Positions 16,768 to 26,538 of a stretch of DNA of 55,919 nt are shown here, piece by piece; within the stretch, counting starts at the first letter, position 1; every line of letters begins with the position of its first letter. A program made the translations under genes and the position numbers. Source of the stretch: Candidatus Flemingiibacterium merdigallinarum (GTDB lineage Bacteria > Bacillota > Clostridia > Oscillospirales > CAG-272); assembly GCA_904386005.1 (NCBI GenBank), contig CAJFKR010000005.1, positions 1 to 55,919 of the forward strand, read 5' to 3'. The notes under the pieces were generated by a model. The model had not been told where the DNA came from, made no database searches, and saw only the letters and a list, made by a program, of their open reading frames with translations.

Positions 16768-17478
16768 ATGATTATTCATCCGACAGAAAATACCCCGGGT
16801 ACAAATAAACTGTCGCACATCGCGTTTATCATGGACGGCAACGGTCGGTGGGCGACGATGCGCGGTATGCCGCGCGAATACGGGCATACGATAGGCGCGA
16901 AGGTGTTCCGCAGAGTCGCGGAGTACTGCTTTCGCGGCGGCATCGACATCGTGACGGTATACGCGTTCTCGACCGAAAACTGGTCGCGTCCGAAGCGCGA
17001 GGTCGACGCTATTATGAATGTATTCGGCTCATATCTTAAAATGGGTCTGACCGATATGGCTAAGGACGACATCTGCGTCCGGTTTCTCGGCGAAAAGACC
17101 CCGTTCGCGCCCGAGACGCGCGAGCTGATGGAACGGCTCGAGACCGAATCCCTCGGCAATCGATACAAACTCAACATCGCCGTCAACTACGGCGGAAGAG
17201 CCGAAATTGTCAACGCGGTAAACCGCCTGATCGCGTCGGGGGCGCGTGAGGTCAGCGAGGAATCGCTGTCGTCGGCGATATACACCGCCGGTCAGCCCGA
17301 CCCCGACCTAATTGTTCGCTGCGGCGGAGAGGTGCGGCTCTCCAACTTCCTGATGTGGCAGTCGGTCTACTCCGAGCTTTATTTTACCGACACGCTCTGG
17401 CCCGACCTCACCGACAATGAAATCGACAAGGCAGTCGAAAATTATTATCACAGAAAACGCAGATTCGGCAAGGTTTGA
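16768..17478 (+). CDS. uppS: Isoprenyl transferase (undecaprenyl diphosphate synthase)
   Basis: Cis-prenyltransferase that makes undecaprenyl diphosphate from FPP and IPP for cell-wall carrier lipid. Length 236. FIMDGNGRWA (about residues 20-29) carries the catalytic aspartate, and AFSTENWSRP and the C-terminal PDLIVRCGGEVRLSNFLMWQ are family motifs; the usual arginine-threonine-glycine-glutamate reads CGGEVR here. CGGAG precedes the start. cdsA, dxr, rseP and ispG follow, the standard lipid and isoprenoid cluster. Confidence 0.96.
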   Translation: MIIHPTENTPGTNKLSHIAFIMDGNGRWATMRGMPREYGHTIGAKVFRRVAEYCFRGGIDIVTVYAFSTENWSRPKREVDAIMNVFGSYLKMGLTDMAKDDICVRFLGEKTPFAPETRELMERLETESLGNRYKLNIAVNYGGRAEIVNAVNRLIASGAREVSEESLSSAIYTAGQPDPDLIVRCGGEVRLSNFLMWQSVYSELYFTDTLWPDLTDNEIDKAVENYYHRKRRFGKV

Positions 17479-17525
17479 TTTAAGCTAAGACGCTTGACGC
17501 GGATTGACTTCATGTTGATGACCAT

Positions 17526-17624
17526 GACTTCGCGTTAGCGAAGTCTACCTTTGTTTGAAAATTTATTTTTGTTTGAAAATTTATTTTCAAACTTCACCCG
17601 CTTCACAAAAATAAGGTGAAGCGG
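17526..17624. repeat. Three adjacent hairpins with an 18-bp direct repeat
   Basis: GACTTCGC/GCGAAGTC (17526-17533, 17538-17545) is followed by TACCTTTG. Two identical 18-base units begin at 17550 and 17568. The second forms a 9-bp hairpin with 17584-17592. CCGCTTCAC/GTGAAGCGG (17598-17606, 17616-17624) closes the set. The first hairpin matches the element at 38260 in its flanks (ACCATGACTT ahead, CCTTT behind). It lies between uppS and cdsA. Confidence 0.7.
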
Positions 17625-17688
17625 CTGACATAATTTGCGTCTTTGCGTATGCTTTGCCGCCAAAACCGACGAAAGGAATTAGACACAT

Positions 17689-18534
17689 ATGAAACAACGA
17701 TTGATTACCGCGGTTTTCGGTTTCGCGGTGCTGATTCCGCTGATGATATTTTCAGATACGCCCGTTTTTGCAGTGGCGGTCGCGCTCTTAGCCGCGATCG
17801 GCGTCTTTGAAATGATCGGGTGCATCGGGCTGCGAGGAAAGCTCGAGGTTCTGCTGCCATCGCTGATAATAGCCTTCGCGGTGCCGATAATGTCGCGTTA
17901 TATCGTCAAGCTGAACGGGAAGATATCCTATTGTCTCGCGTTGATCGCGGCGGTATTGTTTATATATATGTACTATCTCATGGTGCTGGCGGTCGTATCC
18001 AAGGGGACTAAGAGCATTATGGATATGGCGCTCGTTTTTCTGACGACCGCGTATATTTCGATTGGGTTCGCGAGCGTGCTCATGCTGCGCGACCTGCCGC
18101 ACGGGCAATTCTTGTATCTGCTTGTATTCATTGGCGCGTGGGTGACCGATGGCGCCGCCTATTTTGTCGGACGAGCCTTCGGCAAGCACAAGCTGATACC
18201 TGATGTCAGTCCGAAAAAGACGGTAGAGGGAGCGATCGGCGGCAGCATATTCTGCGCACTGTCCTTCCTGGCATACGGACTCGTCGTCGCGCATTTCAGC
18301 GATTCGACAGTCAATGCTGTCGAGATCATCATCGCCGGTCTGATAATCTCAGTGATTTCACAGTTCGGCGACCTGATTGCGTCTCTAATAAAGCGTCATT
18401 ACGGCATCAAGGATTATGGCAAAATATTTCCCGGGCACGGCGGGGTAATGGATCGATTCGACAGCATAATTTCGATAGCGCCCTTTCTGCTGATGCTCTG
18501 TGCCTACCCCGAGCTATATGCGATATTCATCTGA
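17689..18534 (+). CDS. cdsA: Phosphatidate cytidylyltransferase
   Basis: Makes CDP-diacylglycerol from phosphatidate and CTP at the membrane, the branch point of phospholipid synthesis. Length 281, with about eight membrane helices. The family signature lies near the C terminus: QFGDLIASLIKRHYGIKDYG, then KIFPGHGGVMDRFDS with the metal-binding aspartate. GAAAGGAATT precedes the ATG. It sits between uppS and dxr. Confidence 0.96.
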   Translation: MKQRLITAVFGFAVLIPLMIFSDTPVFAVAVALLAAIGVFEMIGCIGLRGKLEVLLPSLIIAFAVPIMSRYIVKLNGKISYCLALIAAVLFIYMYYLMVLAVVSKGTKSIMDMALVFLTTAYISIGFASVLMLRDLPHGQFLYLLVFIGAWVTDGAAYFVGRAFGKHKLIPDVSPKKTVEGAIGGSIFCALSFLAYGLVVAHFSDSTVNAVEIIIAGLIISVISQFGDLIASLIKRHYGIKDYGKIFPGHGGVMDRFDSIISIAPFLLMLCAYPELYAIFI

Positions 18535-18587
18535 CAACAATACAAACTGTGCAGCATAACTGAAATAGATTATAATTTTTAGTGAAT

Positions 18588-19742
18588 ATGAATACAAAAA
18601 TAGTTATACTCGGCTCGACCGGTTCGGTCGGTCGGCAGACCGCGGAGGTCGCGGCTGACCTTGGCGTCGAAGTGATTGCGCTCGCCGCGTCGCGCGATAT
18701 AAAGACGATGGAAACGCAGGCGCGCCGCTTCAAGCCGCGCTTTGTCACAATGTCAGACGAGCGCGCGGCGGCAGAGCTGAAAATACAGCTCGCCGACACT
18801 GACATTGACGTGCGCTGCGGGCGCGAATCGCTGCTCGAATCCGCGTCGCAGCCCGACGCTGACATTATATTCAATTCGATAGGACAAAGCGCCGGACTTG
18901 AACCGACGCTTTCCGCGCTTTCAGCCGGCAAACGGCTCGCGCTCGCGAACAAGGAATCGATCGTGATTGCCGGCGAGCTGGTCATGCGCACCGCAAAAGA
19001 GTCGGGGGGCGAGATAATCCCGGTCGACAGCGAGCACTCGGCGATATATCAGTGCCTCGCGGCAGGGCGGAGAGCTGACGTCAGCCGGCTGCTGCTGACC
19101 GCTTCGGGCGGTCCGTTCTATGGTATGAAGCCAAATCAGCTCGAAGCGATTACTCCGGCGCAGGCGCTCGCGCACCCGACCTGGAAAATGGGGCAGAAGA
19201 TCACGATCGACTCGGCGACTCTGATGAACAAGGGCTTCGAGGTGATCGAGGCTATGCACCTGTTCGGCGTCGCGCCGGATTCGATTGAGGTGCTGATACA
19301 CCGCGAAAGTATAATCCATTCAATGGTAGAATATACTGATAATGCCGTAATTGCACAATTGAGTCTGCCGGATATGCGGCTCTGCGCACAATACGCGATG
19401 ACCGCGCCCGAGCGGGTTCCCGGACTTATGCAGCGGCTTGACCTGACCGAGATCGTCAGCCTGACCTTCGCAAAGCCTGATTACGAGAGCTTCCCGCTGC
19501 TGCGGCTGGCGTATGACTGCGCCAAGGAGGGCGGCGTACTTCCAGCCGTGCTCAACGCCGCCGACGAGGTCGCGGTCTCGCAGTTCCTCGACGGATATAT
19601 CGGCTTTGGCGATATTTCTCGGATTGTCAAGCGGGTCGTCGCGAAGATACCAAACAAATCCGCGCCGTCATTGTCTGAATTGAAAGCCGCGTCAGACGAA
19701 GCTGTGCTCGAAGCCGCCGCGCTCTGCAAGAGTCTGCATTAG
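18588..19742 (+). CDS. dxr: 1-deoxy-D-xylulose 5-phosphate reductoisomerase
   Basis: First committed enzyme of the MEP isoprenoid pathway, NADPH-dependent. Length 384. The N-terminal NADPH site reads VILGSTGSVGRQT at residues 5-17. ALANKESIV and PVDSEHSAIYQCL provide the metal ligands, and TASGGPF and the long KMGQKITIDSATLMNKGFEV region (about residue 200) are diagnostic. The ATG at 18588 matches the family N terminus; a GTG at 18582 is also in frame. No ribosome site is evident, so translation may rely on coupling with cdsA, which ends 53 bases earlier. Confidence 0.96.
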   Translation: MNTKIVILGSTGSVGRQTAEVAADLGVEVIALAASRDIKTMETQARRFKPRFVTMSDERAAAELKIQLADTDIDVRCGRESLLESASQPDADIIFNSIGQSAGLEPTLSALSAGKRLALANKESIVIAGELVMRTAKESGGEIIPVDSEHSAIYQCLAAGRRADVSRLLLTASGGPFYGMKPNQLEAITPAQALAHPTWKMGQKITIDSATLMNKGFEVIEAMHLFGVAPDSIEVLIHRESIIHSMVEYTDNAVIAQLSLPDMRLCAQYAMTAPERVPGLMQRLDLTEIVSLTFAKPDYESFPLLRLAYDCAKEGGVLPAVLNAADEVAVSQFLDGYIGFGDISRIVKRVVAKIPNKSAPSLSELKAASDEAVLEAAALCKSLH

Positions 19743-19799
19743 CGCCGCCGGATATCACGCCGGACGGACAATACAAATAAAGGTTGTGATTCTACGAAT

Positions 19800-20828
19800 A
19801 TACTAACCATCATACTGACGATAATCACATTTTCGCTGTTGATACTTGTCCATGAGCTTGGGCATTTCCTGACCGCACGCCTGTTTAATACTACAGTAAA
19901 CGAATTCGCGATCGGAATGGGACCGAAGCTTATTTCCAAGCGCTCAAAGAAAAGCGGAATCCTCTACTCGGTGCGCGCTTTCCCAATCGGTGGTTTTGTC
20001 TCGATGGCGGGCGAGGACGAGGAGAGCGACGACGTCAACTCGCTCAACCGCAAACCGGTCTGGCAGCGCATGGTGATAACCGTAGCCGGTGCCGCAATGA
20101 ATCTGATTATCGGCTTCATATTGATGACAGTAGTGGTAATAACCTCAACTTCAATCGGCGGAACAACGATTCTCCGCTTCGCCGAGGACAACGCGCTATC
20201 CGAGCAATCGGGTCTGATGATAGGCGACGAGATCGTCAAGGTGGGCGACACACGCGTACACATAGCATCCGAATTAGCATACGAAATAATGCGAAACGGC
20301 GTCGAACCGCTCGATATCACGGTCAGACGTGACGGAGAGATTGTCGAAATCAAGGATGTGCAGTTTCCGACAATAATCGAACAAGGGATTCAGTTCGGCA
20401 TGACCGACTTTATCGTGCTCGCCGAGGAAAAGACGGTCGGCAACGTGATCGAGCAGTCATTTTACCGCTCGATTTCGACGGTAAAAATGATCTGGCAGTC
20501 GCTGATTGACCTTATCACCGGACGCTACGGGCTTGAACAGATGTCGGGACCGGTCGGAATTACCGCGGTTGTAAGTGAAGTCGCGAAGAGCAGTTTTACC
20601 GATTATTTGTACCTTGTCGTGGTAATTACGATAAATCTCGGTATATTCAATCTGCTGCCATTGCCGGCTCTCGACGGTGGACGGCTGATATTCCAGATAA
20701 TCGAGCTGATACGCCGTCGACCGGTCAAACCCGAATTCGAGGGCTACGTGCATTTTGTCGGCATTGTATTGCTGATGCTGCTGATGGTCGTCATCACGTT
20801 CAAAGACGTGATGAATCTGTTCGGTTGA
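19800..20828 (+). CDS. rseP: Site-2 zinc metalloprotease RseP/RasP
   Basis: Intramembrane protease that cuts anti-sigma factors and leftover signal peptides. The zinc motif HELGH is in the first helix (LILVHELGHFLTARLF), a PDZ domain lies in the middle (SGLMIGDEIVKVGDTRV), and the third zinc ligand is in NLLPLPALDGGR. Length 342 from base 19800. Start problem: no ATG, GTG or TTG exists where the family N terminus should begin. The frame reads ATA CTA ACC ATC from 19800, matching the usual MLTIIL opening with ATA in place of ATG. The first standard start, TTG at 19839, would remove much of helix 1. AAAGG is at 19779-19783, 16 bases before the ATA. Confidence 0.9.
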   Translation: MLTIILTIITFSLLILVHELGHFLTARLFNTTVNEFAIGMGPKLISKRSKKSGILYSVRAFPIGGFVSMAGEDEESDDVNSLNRKPVWQRMVITVAGAAMNLIIGFILMTVVVITSTSIGGTTILRFAEDNALSEQSGLMIGDEIVKVGDTRVHIASELAYEIMRNGVEPLDITVRRDGEIVEIKDVQFPTIIEQGIQFGMTDFIVLAEEKTVGNVIEQSFYRSISTVKMIWQSLIDLITGRYGLEQMSGPVGITAVVSEVAKSSFTDYLYLVVVITINLGIFNLLPLPALDGGRLIFQIIELIRRRPVKPEFEGYVHFVGIVLLMLLMVVITFKDVMNLFG

Positions 20829-20872
20829 TTGCAGTTAGAATAATAAGCAATAGTGGGAATTATAGGTAAAAC

Positions 20873-21949
20873 ATGGATATAGAAATGAGAAAAGCCGAAC
20901 GTTTAAGTGTCAAAGCCGGAAATCTTGTAATCGGCGGCGGCGCGCCGATAAGCGTGCAGTCTATGACCAACACCGACACTCACAACTACGACGCGACATA
21001 TGCGCAAATCAAGCGGCTTGAATCTGCCGGCTGCGACATGATCCGGCTTGCGGTTCCTGACCTTAACGCAGTGGAAACCATACGGAAACTCAAACGCTCG
21101 GATGTCAATATCCCGCTCGTCGCCGACATACACTTCGACTACAAAATCGCGATCAGCTGCGCGGACGCCGGAGTTGACAAAATTCGAATCAATCCCGGCA
21201 ACATCGGTTCGCGTGAACGGGTCGCCGAGGTGGTCGCCGCCTGCCGCGAGCATGAAATCCCGATACGAATTGGAGTCAACAGCGGCTCGCTCGAACGCGA
21301 ACTGCTGCACAAATATGGCTCGCCTACGCCCGAGGCGCTCGCGGAGAGCGCGCTCGGGCACGTCCGCATTCTCGAAGATTTGAATTATGACAAAATCGTG
21401 ATTTCGATAAAATCATCGGACGTCCGCGCAATGATACAAGCAAACCGGATCTTACATGACGCTTGTCCGTATCCGCTGCACATCGGCGTGACCGAAGCCG
21501 GCAGCGTACACATCGGTACGCTCAAATCGGCGGTCGGAATCGGTTCGCTGCTCTGCGATGGGATCGGAGACACGATACGCGTCTCGCTGACTGCCGACCC
21601 GATATACGAGGTGCGCGAGGGACGAGCCCTGCTCGCCGCGCTCGGAATGGACGAGCGCAGTCTGATCGAGATTGTCTCCTGCCCGACCTGCGGTCGGACA
21701 AAAATCGACCTGATATCGCTGGTCAGTCAATTTGAGAATGAGTATCTGCCGAAATTACATCCGTCGCGCAAACTAAAGGTCGCGCTTATGGGCTGCGCGG
21801 TCAATGGTCCGGGTGAAGCTCGTGAAGCCGACATCGGTATCGCCGGCGGAAAGAGCGAGGCGTTGCTATTTAAGCATGGCGAAATCATGAAAAAGCTGCC
21901 CGAATCAGAGCTGCTCGATGTACTCTGCGAGGAAATAAACAAGCTGTGA
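20873..21949 (+). CDS. ispG: 4-hydroxy-3-methylbut-2-en-1-yl diphosphate synthase
   Basis: Iron-sulfur enzyme of the MEP pathway that converts MEcPP to HMBPP. Length 358. The TIM-barrel part contains SVQSMTNTDT near residue 27 and ADIHFDYKIA near residue 84. The [4Fe-4S] cysteines are in SCPTCGRTKIDL and MGCAVNGPGEAREADIG in the C-terminal domain. AGGT lies about 8 bases ahead of the ATG; an ATG four codons further in is an alternative. Directly follows rseP, as is usual. Confidence 0.97.
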   Translation: MDIEMRKAERLSVKAGNLVIGGGAPISVQSMTNTDTHNYDATYAQIKRLESAGCDMIRLAVPDLNAVETIRKLKRSDVNIPLVADIHFDYKIAISCADAGVDKIRINPGNIGSRERVAEVVAACREHEIPIRIGVNSGSLERELLHKYGSPTPEALAESALGHVRILEDLNYDKIVISIKSSDVRAMIQANRILHDACPYPLHIGVTEAGSVHIGTLKSAVGIGSLLCDGIGDTIRVSLTADPIYEVREGRALLAALGMDERSLIEIVSCPTCGRTKIDLISLVSQFENEYLPKLHPSRKLKVALMGCAVNGPGEAREADIGIAGGKSEALLFKHGEIMKKLPESELLDVLCEEINKL

Positions 21950-22010
21950 GTTTATGACGAATATGGTTGTATTTGTAAATATTGCGAGTATATGCAATAT
22001 CACGGCATAA

Positions 22011-25000
22011 ATGGTGGTTAATTTGAATAAATTCGATAAACTGTTTGCAAAATATGAACAAACCGACGAAATACGCGCAATACTCGACGATATAACAAGC
22101 CTGACGCCTCGCGTCGACCGCGACCGCAGATTGATCGAGCTTGAAGCCGGCTTTTCGCGGATCGTGCCGAAAGTCGATTTGTACAAAATAGAGGACGGAA
22201 TTCGCGAGGTGTACGAGCTGAATATTGTGCGAATCCTGCCGAAATACGACAAGTCGTTGTTTTCGAAGACCTACATACCCGAAGCCGTCAAGGAGCTGAA
22301 TCGCGTAGGCGCGGTTTCGCGCGGATTTTTCAACGATTACGACTACAATATAGCCGAAAATCTGCTCGAGTTGAAAATCAGCTTCAATAATGGAGGAGTA
22401 GATTTACTCTACACAGCGAAAACTAACGAGATTCTTTCAAATATTATATACAACGAATTCGGACTGCGCTTTGACGTGAAAATCACGCGAGAGCAGCCGG
22501 AGGTTACGCAGGACTATTTTCAGAATGAAATCGCCGAGCTCGAACTCCGCGCGCGCAAGACGGTGAACGAGATTGAACAGCACCGGTCGCGGCAAATCGA
22601 AGAAGCTGTTCCGGTCGAGGATCCGTATAAGGATTTCGATCGAATCGCGACCTTGTCGGAGGGCGACGTCGTCAATGAGCAGAACGGCAGAATATTCCGC
22701 ATCGGTGGGAAAATTTTCGACGCGTCCGAGCCGGAATTCATTATCGGCAGCGAATTCGAGATTGCCGATGTGACGCCGATTCGCGAGATCGACGGACCGC
22801 GCAAGAATCTCGTTGTACTCGGCGAGGTCTTTGGCTTCGAAACCAAGGAGACCCGCCGTCAGGACAAGCTGATTCTGACCTTCGCGGTCACTGACAAGGA
22901 TTCATCTATATATATAAAACTCACCCGTCCGAAGGAAGAACTGGACGATTATCTAAAAAATATCAAGAATGGCATCACGGTCGCAATCAGCTGCTATTCG
23001 AAAATCGACAGCTTTGACGGCGAAGCTATACTTGTTCCTGACAGCATTGCCAAAATCAAGCAAAAATACCGCACTGATGACGCGCCCGAGAAGCGGGTTG
23101 AGCTGCACTGTCATACACAGATGTCGACGATGGACGCGATAATCCCGCCGGCAGAGGTCGTAAAGCGAGCGCACAGCTGGGGGCACCGTGCGGTCGCGAT
23201 TACCGACCATGGCAATGTACAGGGATTCCCGCTCGCGATGGAAGCGGCTGAAAAGCTCGGTATGAAGGTCATCTACGGAATCGAGAACTATTTTGTCGAC
23301 GACACTGCGCGCGTTCTGTTCGGTGACCACCTCGACGAATATATGCAGACCGGCTTCGACGCCGAATACTGCGTATTTGATATAGAGACGACCGGACTGT
23401 CGCCGCAGAGCTGCAAAATTACCGAAATCGGCGCGGTCATATTAAAAAACGGCGAGGTGCTCGACCGCTTTAACACATTTACCGATCCGGAAACTCACAT
23501 TCCCGAGCAGATAACCGAGCTTACCGGCATCACCGACGATATGGTAGCCGGCGCGCCCGACAATGCCGCCGCGGTGCGCAGCTTTCTCGAATTCGCGGGC
23601 GACCGGATTCTGGTCGCGCACAACGCGTCGTTTGACACATCATTCATCCGAAAGGTCGCACAGGACAATCAGATTTCGTTCCCCAATCCCTATCTCGACA
23701 CTGTGGCATTGTCGCGCTACGCGAATCCCGAGCTCAAGCGGCATAAACTCGACACGCTTGCTGAATACTACAACCTCGGCGACTTCAATCATCACCGCGC
23801 CTGCGACGACGCGGAGATGCTCGCGCGTATTCTTGTGTGCCTGTTTGACAAAATTCGCGGCGAGGGCGCGGGAAATTTAGCTGAAATGCAGCAGCTGATG
23901 GCTGAACGCTCTGACCCACTGAAGCTGAAATCCTATCATCAGATCATTCTGGTAAAAAATCTCACCGGAATGAAGAATCTCTACAAAATTATATCGCAGA
24001 GCTATCTTAACTATTATCACCGCGTGCCGAGGACGCCGAAAACCTTGATTGAGGAGCACCGCGACGGTCTGATTATCGGCTCGGCCTGTGAAGCGGGTGA
24101 ATTGTATCAGGCGATTCTGACAAATAAAACCGAAAATGAAATCGAAGAAATCGCAAATTTCTACGATTATCTCGAAATACAGCCGTTGTGCAATAACCAA
24201 TTCATGCTCGATAAGGGAATTGTATCCAGTCGGGATGAGCTGATCGAGATCAACAAAAAGATATATCAGCTCGGTAAAAAGTTAGGGAAGCCGGTGGTCG
24301 CGACCTGCGACGCGCATTTTCTCGACGAGGAGGACGAAATTGTCCGCAAAATCCTGCTTGCCGGTCAGAAATACGCCGACGCCGACCGAGATGTTCGGCT
24401 CTATTTCCGTACAACTGACGAGATGCTGCGCGAATTCGATTATCTCGGCGAAGATGGCGCGCGCGAGGTCGTAATCACAAACACTAATCTGATCGCCGAC
24501 ATGATCGAGGAGGTGCGCCCGATTCCAAAAGGAACATATACACCGAATCTCGAGGGCTCGGAAGAGGAGCTGCAGCGCCGCTGCTGGACGCGCGCGAAGG
24601 AGCTGTACGGAGATCCGCCGCCCGAAATTGTGTCGTCACGGCTTGAAAAGGAACTAACGTCGATAATCAAGCATGGCTTCGCGGTGCTGTATATGATTGC
24701 GCAGAAGCTGGTGCAATACAGTGAGGAGCAGGGATATCTGGTCGGCTCGCGCGGCTCGGTAGGTTCGTCGTTTGTCGCGTCGATGTCGGGAATATCAGAG
24801 GTCAACCCCCTGCCGCCACACTACTATTGTCCAAAATGCAAATACTCCGAGTTCATCACCGACGGTTCGGTCGGCTCAGGCTTCGATTTGCCGGACAAGG
24901 ACTGTCCGGTCTGCGGAACTCGGCTGAATGCCGACGGGCATGACATACCGTTCGAGACCTTCCTCGGCTTTTACGGCGACAAATCACCGGATATCGACCT

Positions 25001-26411
25001 GAATTTCTCGGGCGAGGTGCAGGGAAAGGTGCATAAATATACCGAGACGCTGTTCGGCTCGGAAAATGTGTTCCGCGCCGGCACGCTCGGCACGCTCGCT
25101 GACAAGACCGCGTACGGCTACATTGTCAAATACCTCGAGGAACGCAAAAAGCGGCTGAACAAAGCTGAAATAGACCGTTTGGTCGATGCCAGTGTCGGCG
25201 TAAAACGCACTACCGGTCAGCATCCAGGCGGAATCATCGTCGTGCCGCGCGAATATGAGGTCTATGATTTTACACCGGTACAGCACCCTGCCGACGATCC
25301 GCATTCGAACATAATTACCACTCACTTCGCGTTCACATATCTGCACGATACTATATTGAAGCTCGACGAGCTTGGACACGATATTCCGACAAAGTACAAG
25401 TGGCTCGAAAAATATACCAATACATCTGTCATGGACGTCAAAATGAACGATAAGGCTGTGTATGGATTGTTCGAATCGACGAAGCCGCTTGGCATTACGC
25501 CGGACGATATTGGCTGTCCGCTCGGAACGCTCGGTCTGCCCGAAATGGGTACGCGCTTCATTCAAAGCGTGCTGGTCGACGCGAAGCCGAGAAATTTTGC
25601 TGATCTTTTACAGATTTCGGGTCTGACGCACGGTACCGATGTCTGGCTCGGGAACGCGCAGGATCTTATCAAAAATGGTATCTGCGACATTTCGCAGGTT
25701 ATCGGTACACGTGACGGAATCATGCTGGTATTGATACAACAGTACCATCTCGAAAACGCGATCGCGTTCAAAATTATGGAGGATGTACGAAAAGGTAAGG
25801 GGCTAAAGCCGGAATATGAACAGACGATGATCGAGCATGGCGTCCCCGACTGGTATATTACCTCCTGCAAAAAGATAAAATATATGTTCCCGAAGGCGCA
25901 CGCCGCGGCATATGTCATGTCGGCGATACGTCTTGGCTGGTACAAAATTTATTATCCACTCGAATTTTACGCCGCGTTTCTGTCGGTGGCGCCGGGCGGA
26001 TTCGACGCTGAAATCGCGTCAAAGGGCATTCCCGGCATCAACGCGATGATTGAGGACGTGCGCAAAAAAGGCAATGAAGCGACGCAGAAGGAAAAGGAAA
26101 TGGCCGACACTTTTCTGCTTGTACGCGAAATGCTCGCGCGGGGTTATAAATTCCTGCCGGTAAATCTTTTGAAATCCGAAGCATTTGCTTTCAAGCCCGA
26201 GGATGGAAAAATTCGGATGCCATTCAGCGCGCTCGGCGGTCTTGGAGACAAAGCTGCGGAAAAAATCGTTTCTGTCCGAGAGAATGATGAATTTTTATCA
26301 ATCGAAGATCTTTCGATGAAGGCCGGACTGTCAAAAGCTGTAATTGAAATTTTGCGCAACGCCGGAGCGCTTGAGGGAATGTCCGAGACGAACCAGCTCT
26401 CGTTCTTCTAA
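22011..26411 (+). CDS. polC: DNA polymerase III alpha subunit, PolC type
   Basis: Main replicative polymerase of low-GC Gram-positives, 1466 residues. Domain order: N-terminal domain, OB fold near 240-345, PHP domain beginning ELHCHTQMSTMDAI (H366, H368), a 3'-5' exonuclease inserted into PHP with FDIETTGL (D457, E459), then the palm. Catalytic aspartates are expected in DIDLNFSGE (D994, D996). A zinc site, CPKCKY to CPVCGT, is near 940-970. The ATG at 22011 lacks a good ribosome site; TTG at 22023 follows GGTGG and is a possible start. Last gene of the housekeeping cluster. Confidence 0.97.
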   Translation: MVVNLNKFDKLFAKYEQTDEIRAILDDITSLTPRVDRDRRLIELEAGFSRIVPKVDLYKIEDGIREVYELNIVRILPKYDKSLFSKTYIPEAVKELNRVGAVSRGFFNDYDYNIAENLLELKISFNNGGVDLLYTAKTNEILSNIIYNEFGLRFDVKITREQPEVTQDYFQNEIAELELRARKTVNEIEQHRSRQIEEAVPVEDPYKDFDRIATLSEGDVVNEQNGRIFRIGGKIFDASEPEFIIGSEFEIADVTPIREIDGPRKNLVVLGEVFGFETKETRRQDKLILTFAVTDKDSSIYIKLTRPKEELDDYLKNIKNGITVAISCYSKIDSFDGEAILVPDSIAKIKQKYRTDDAPEKRVELHCHTQMSTMDAIIPPAEVVKRAHSWGHRAVAITDHGNVQGFPLAMEAAEKLGMKVIYGIENYFVDDTARVLFGDHLDEYMQTGFDAEYCVFDIETTGLSPQSCKITEIGAVILKNGEVLDRFNTFTDPETHIPEQITELTGITDDMVAGAPDNAAAVRSFLEFAGDRILVAHNASFDTSFIRKVAQDNQISFPNPYLDTVALSRYANPELKRHKLDTLAEYYNLGDFNHHRACDDAEMLARILVCLFDKIRGEGAGNLAEMQQLMAERSDPLKLKSYHQIILVKNLTGMKNLYKIISQSYLNYYHRVPRTPKTLIEEHRDGLIIGSACEAGELYQAILTNKTENEIEEIANFYDYLEIQPLCNNQFMLDKGIVSSRDELIEINKKIYQLGKKLGKPVVATCDAHFLDEEDEIVRKILLAGQKYADADRDVRLYFRTTDEMLREFDYLGEDGAREVVITNTNLIADMIEEVRPIPKGTYTPNLEGSEEELQRRCWTRAKELYGDPPPEIVSSRLEKELTSIIKHGFAVLYMIAQKLVQYSEEQGYLVGSRGSVGSSFVASMSGISEVNPLPPHYYCPKCKYSEFITDGSVGSGFDLPDKDCPVCGTRLNADGHDIPFETFLGFYGDKSPDIDLNFSGEVQGKVHKYTETLFGSENVFRAGTLGTLADKTAYGYIVKYLEERKKRLNKAEIDRLVDASVGVKRTTGQHPGGIIVVPREYEVYDFTPVQHPADDPHSNIITTHFAFTYLHDTILKLDELGHDIPTKYKWLEKYTNTSVMDVKMNDKAVYGLFESTKPLGITPDDIGCPLGTLGLPEMGTRFIQSVLVDAKPRNFADLLQISGLTHGTDVWLGNAQDLIKNGICDISQVIGTRDGIMLVLIQQYHLENAIAFKIMEDVRKGKGLKPEYEQTMIEHGVPDWYITSCKKIKYMFPKAHAAAYVMSAIRLGWYKIYYPLEFYAAFLSVAPGGFDAEIASKGIPGINAMIEDVRKKGNEATQKEKEMADTFLLVREMLARGYKFLPVNLLKSEAFAFKPEDGKIRMPFSALGGLGDKAAEKIVSVRENDEFLSIEDLSMKAGLSKAVIEILRNAGALEGMSETNQLSFF

Positions 26412-26469
26412 GAGCGATAAACACCCGAATTTTTCAGGCAATGATAATAAATGTTGTTACAATAGCCAA

Positions 26470-26498
26470 TTGACATTAGCGTGATAATGTGATATCAT
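26470..26498 (+). promoter_or_regulatory. Promoter of the his operon
   Basis: TTGACA at 26470-26475 and TATCAT at 26493-26498, 17-base spacer. The leader would be only about 30 bases, too short for a T-box or an attenuator. Confidence 0.75.
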
Positions 26499-26538
26499 AT
26501 TACCATACTAAAGTATTTCATACGAACAGGAAATGACA

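Noticed and set aside
17550-17592. Two 18-bp direct repeats as a CRISPR or integration site
   Set aside because: The copies are immediately adjacent with no spacers and no cas or integrase gene is nearby.
26412-26532. T-box or attenuator before the his operon
   Set aside because: The consensus promoter leaves only about 30 bases of leader, too short for such a structure.
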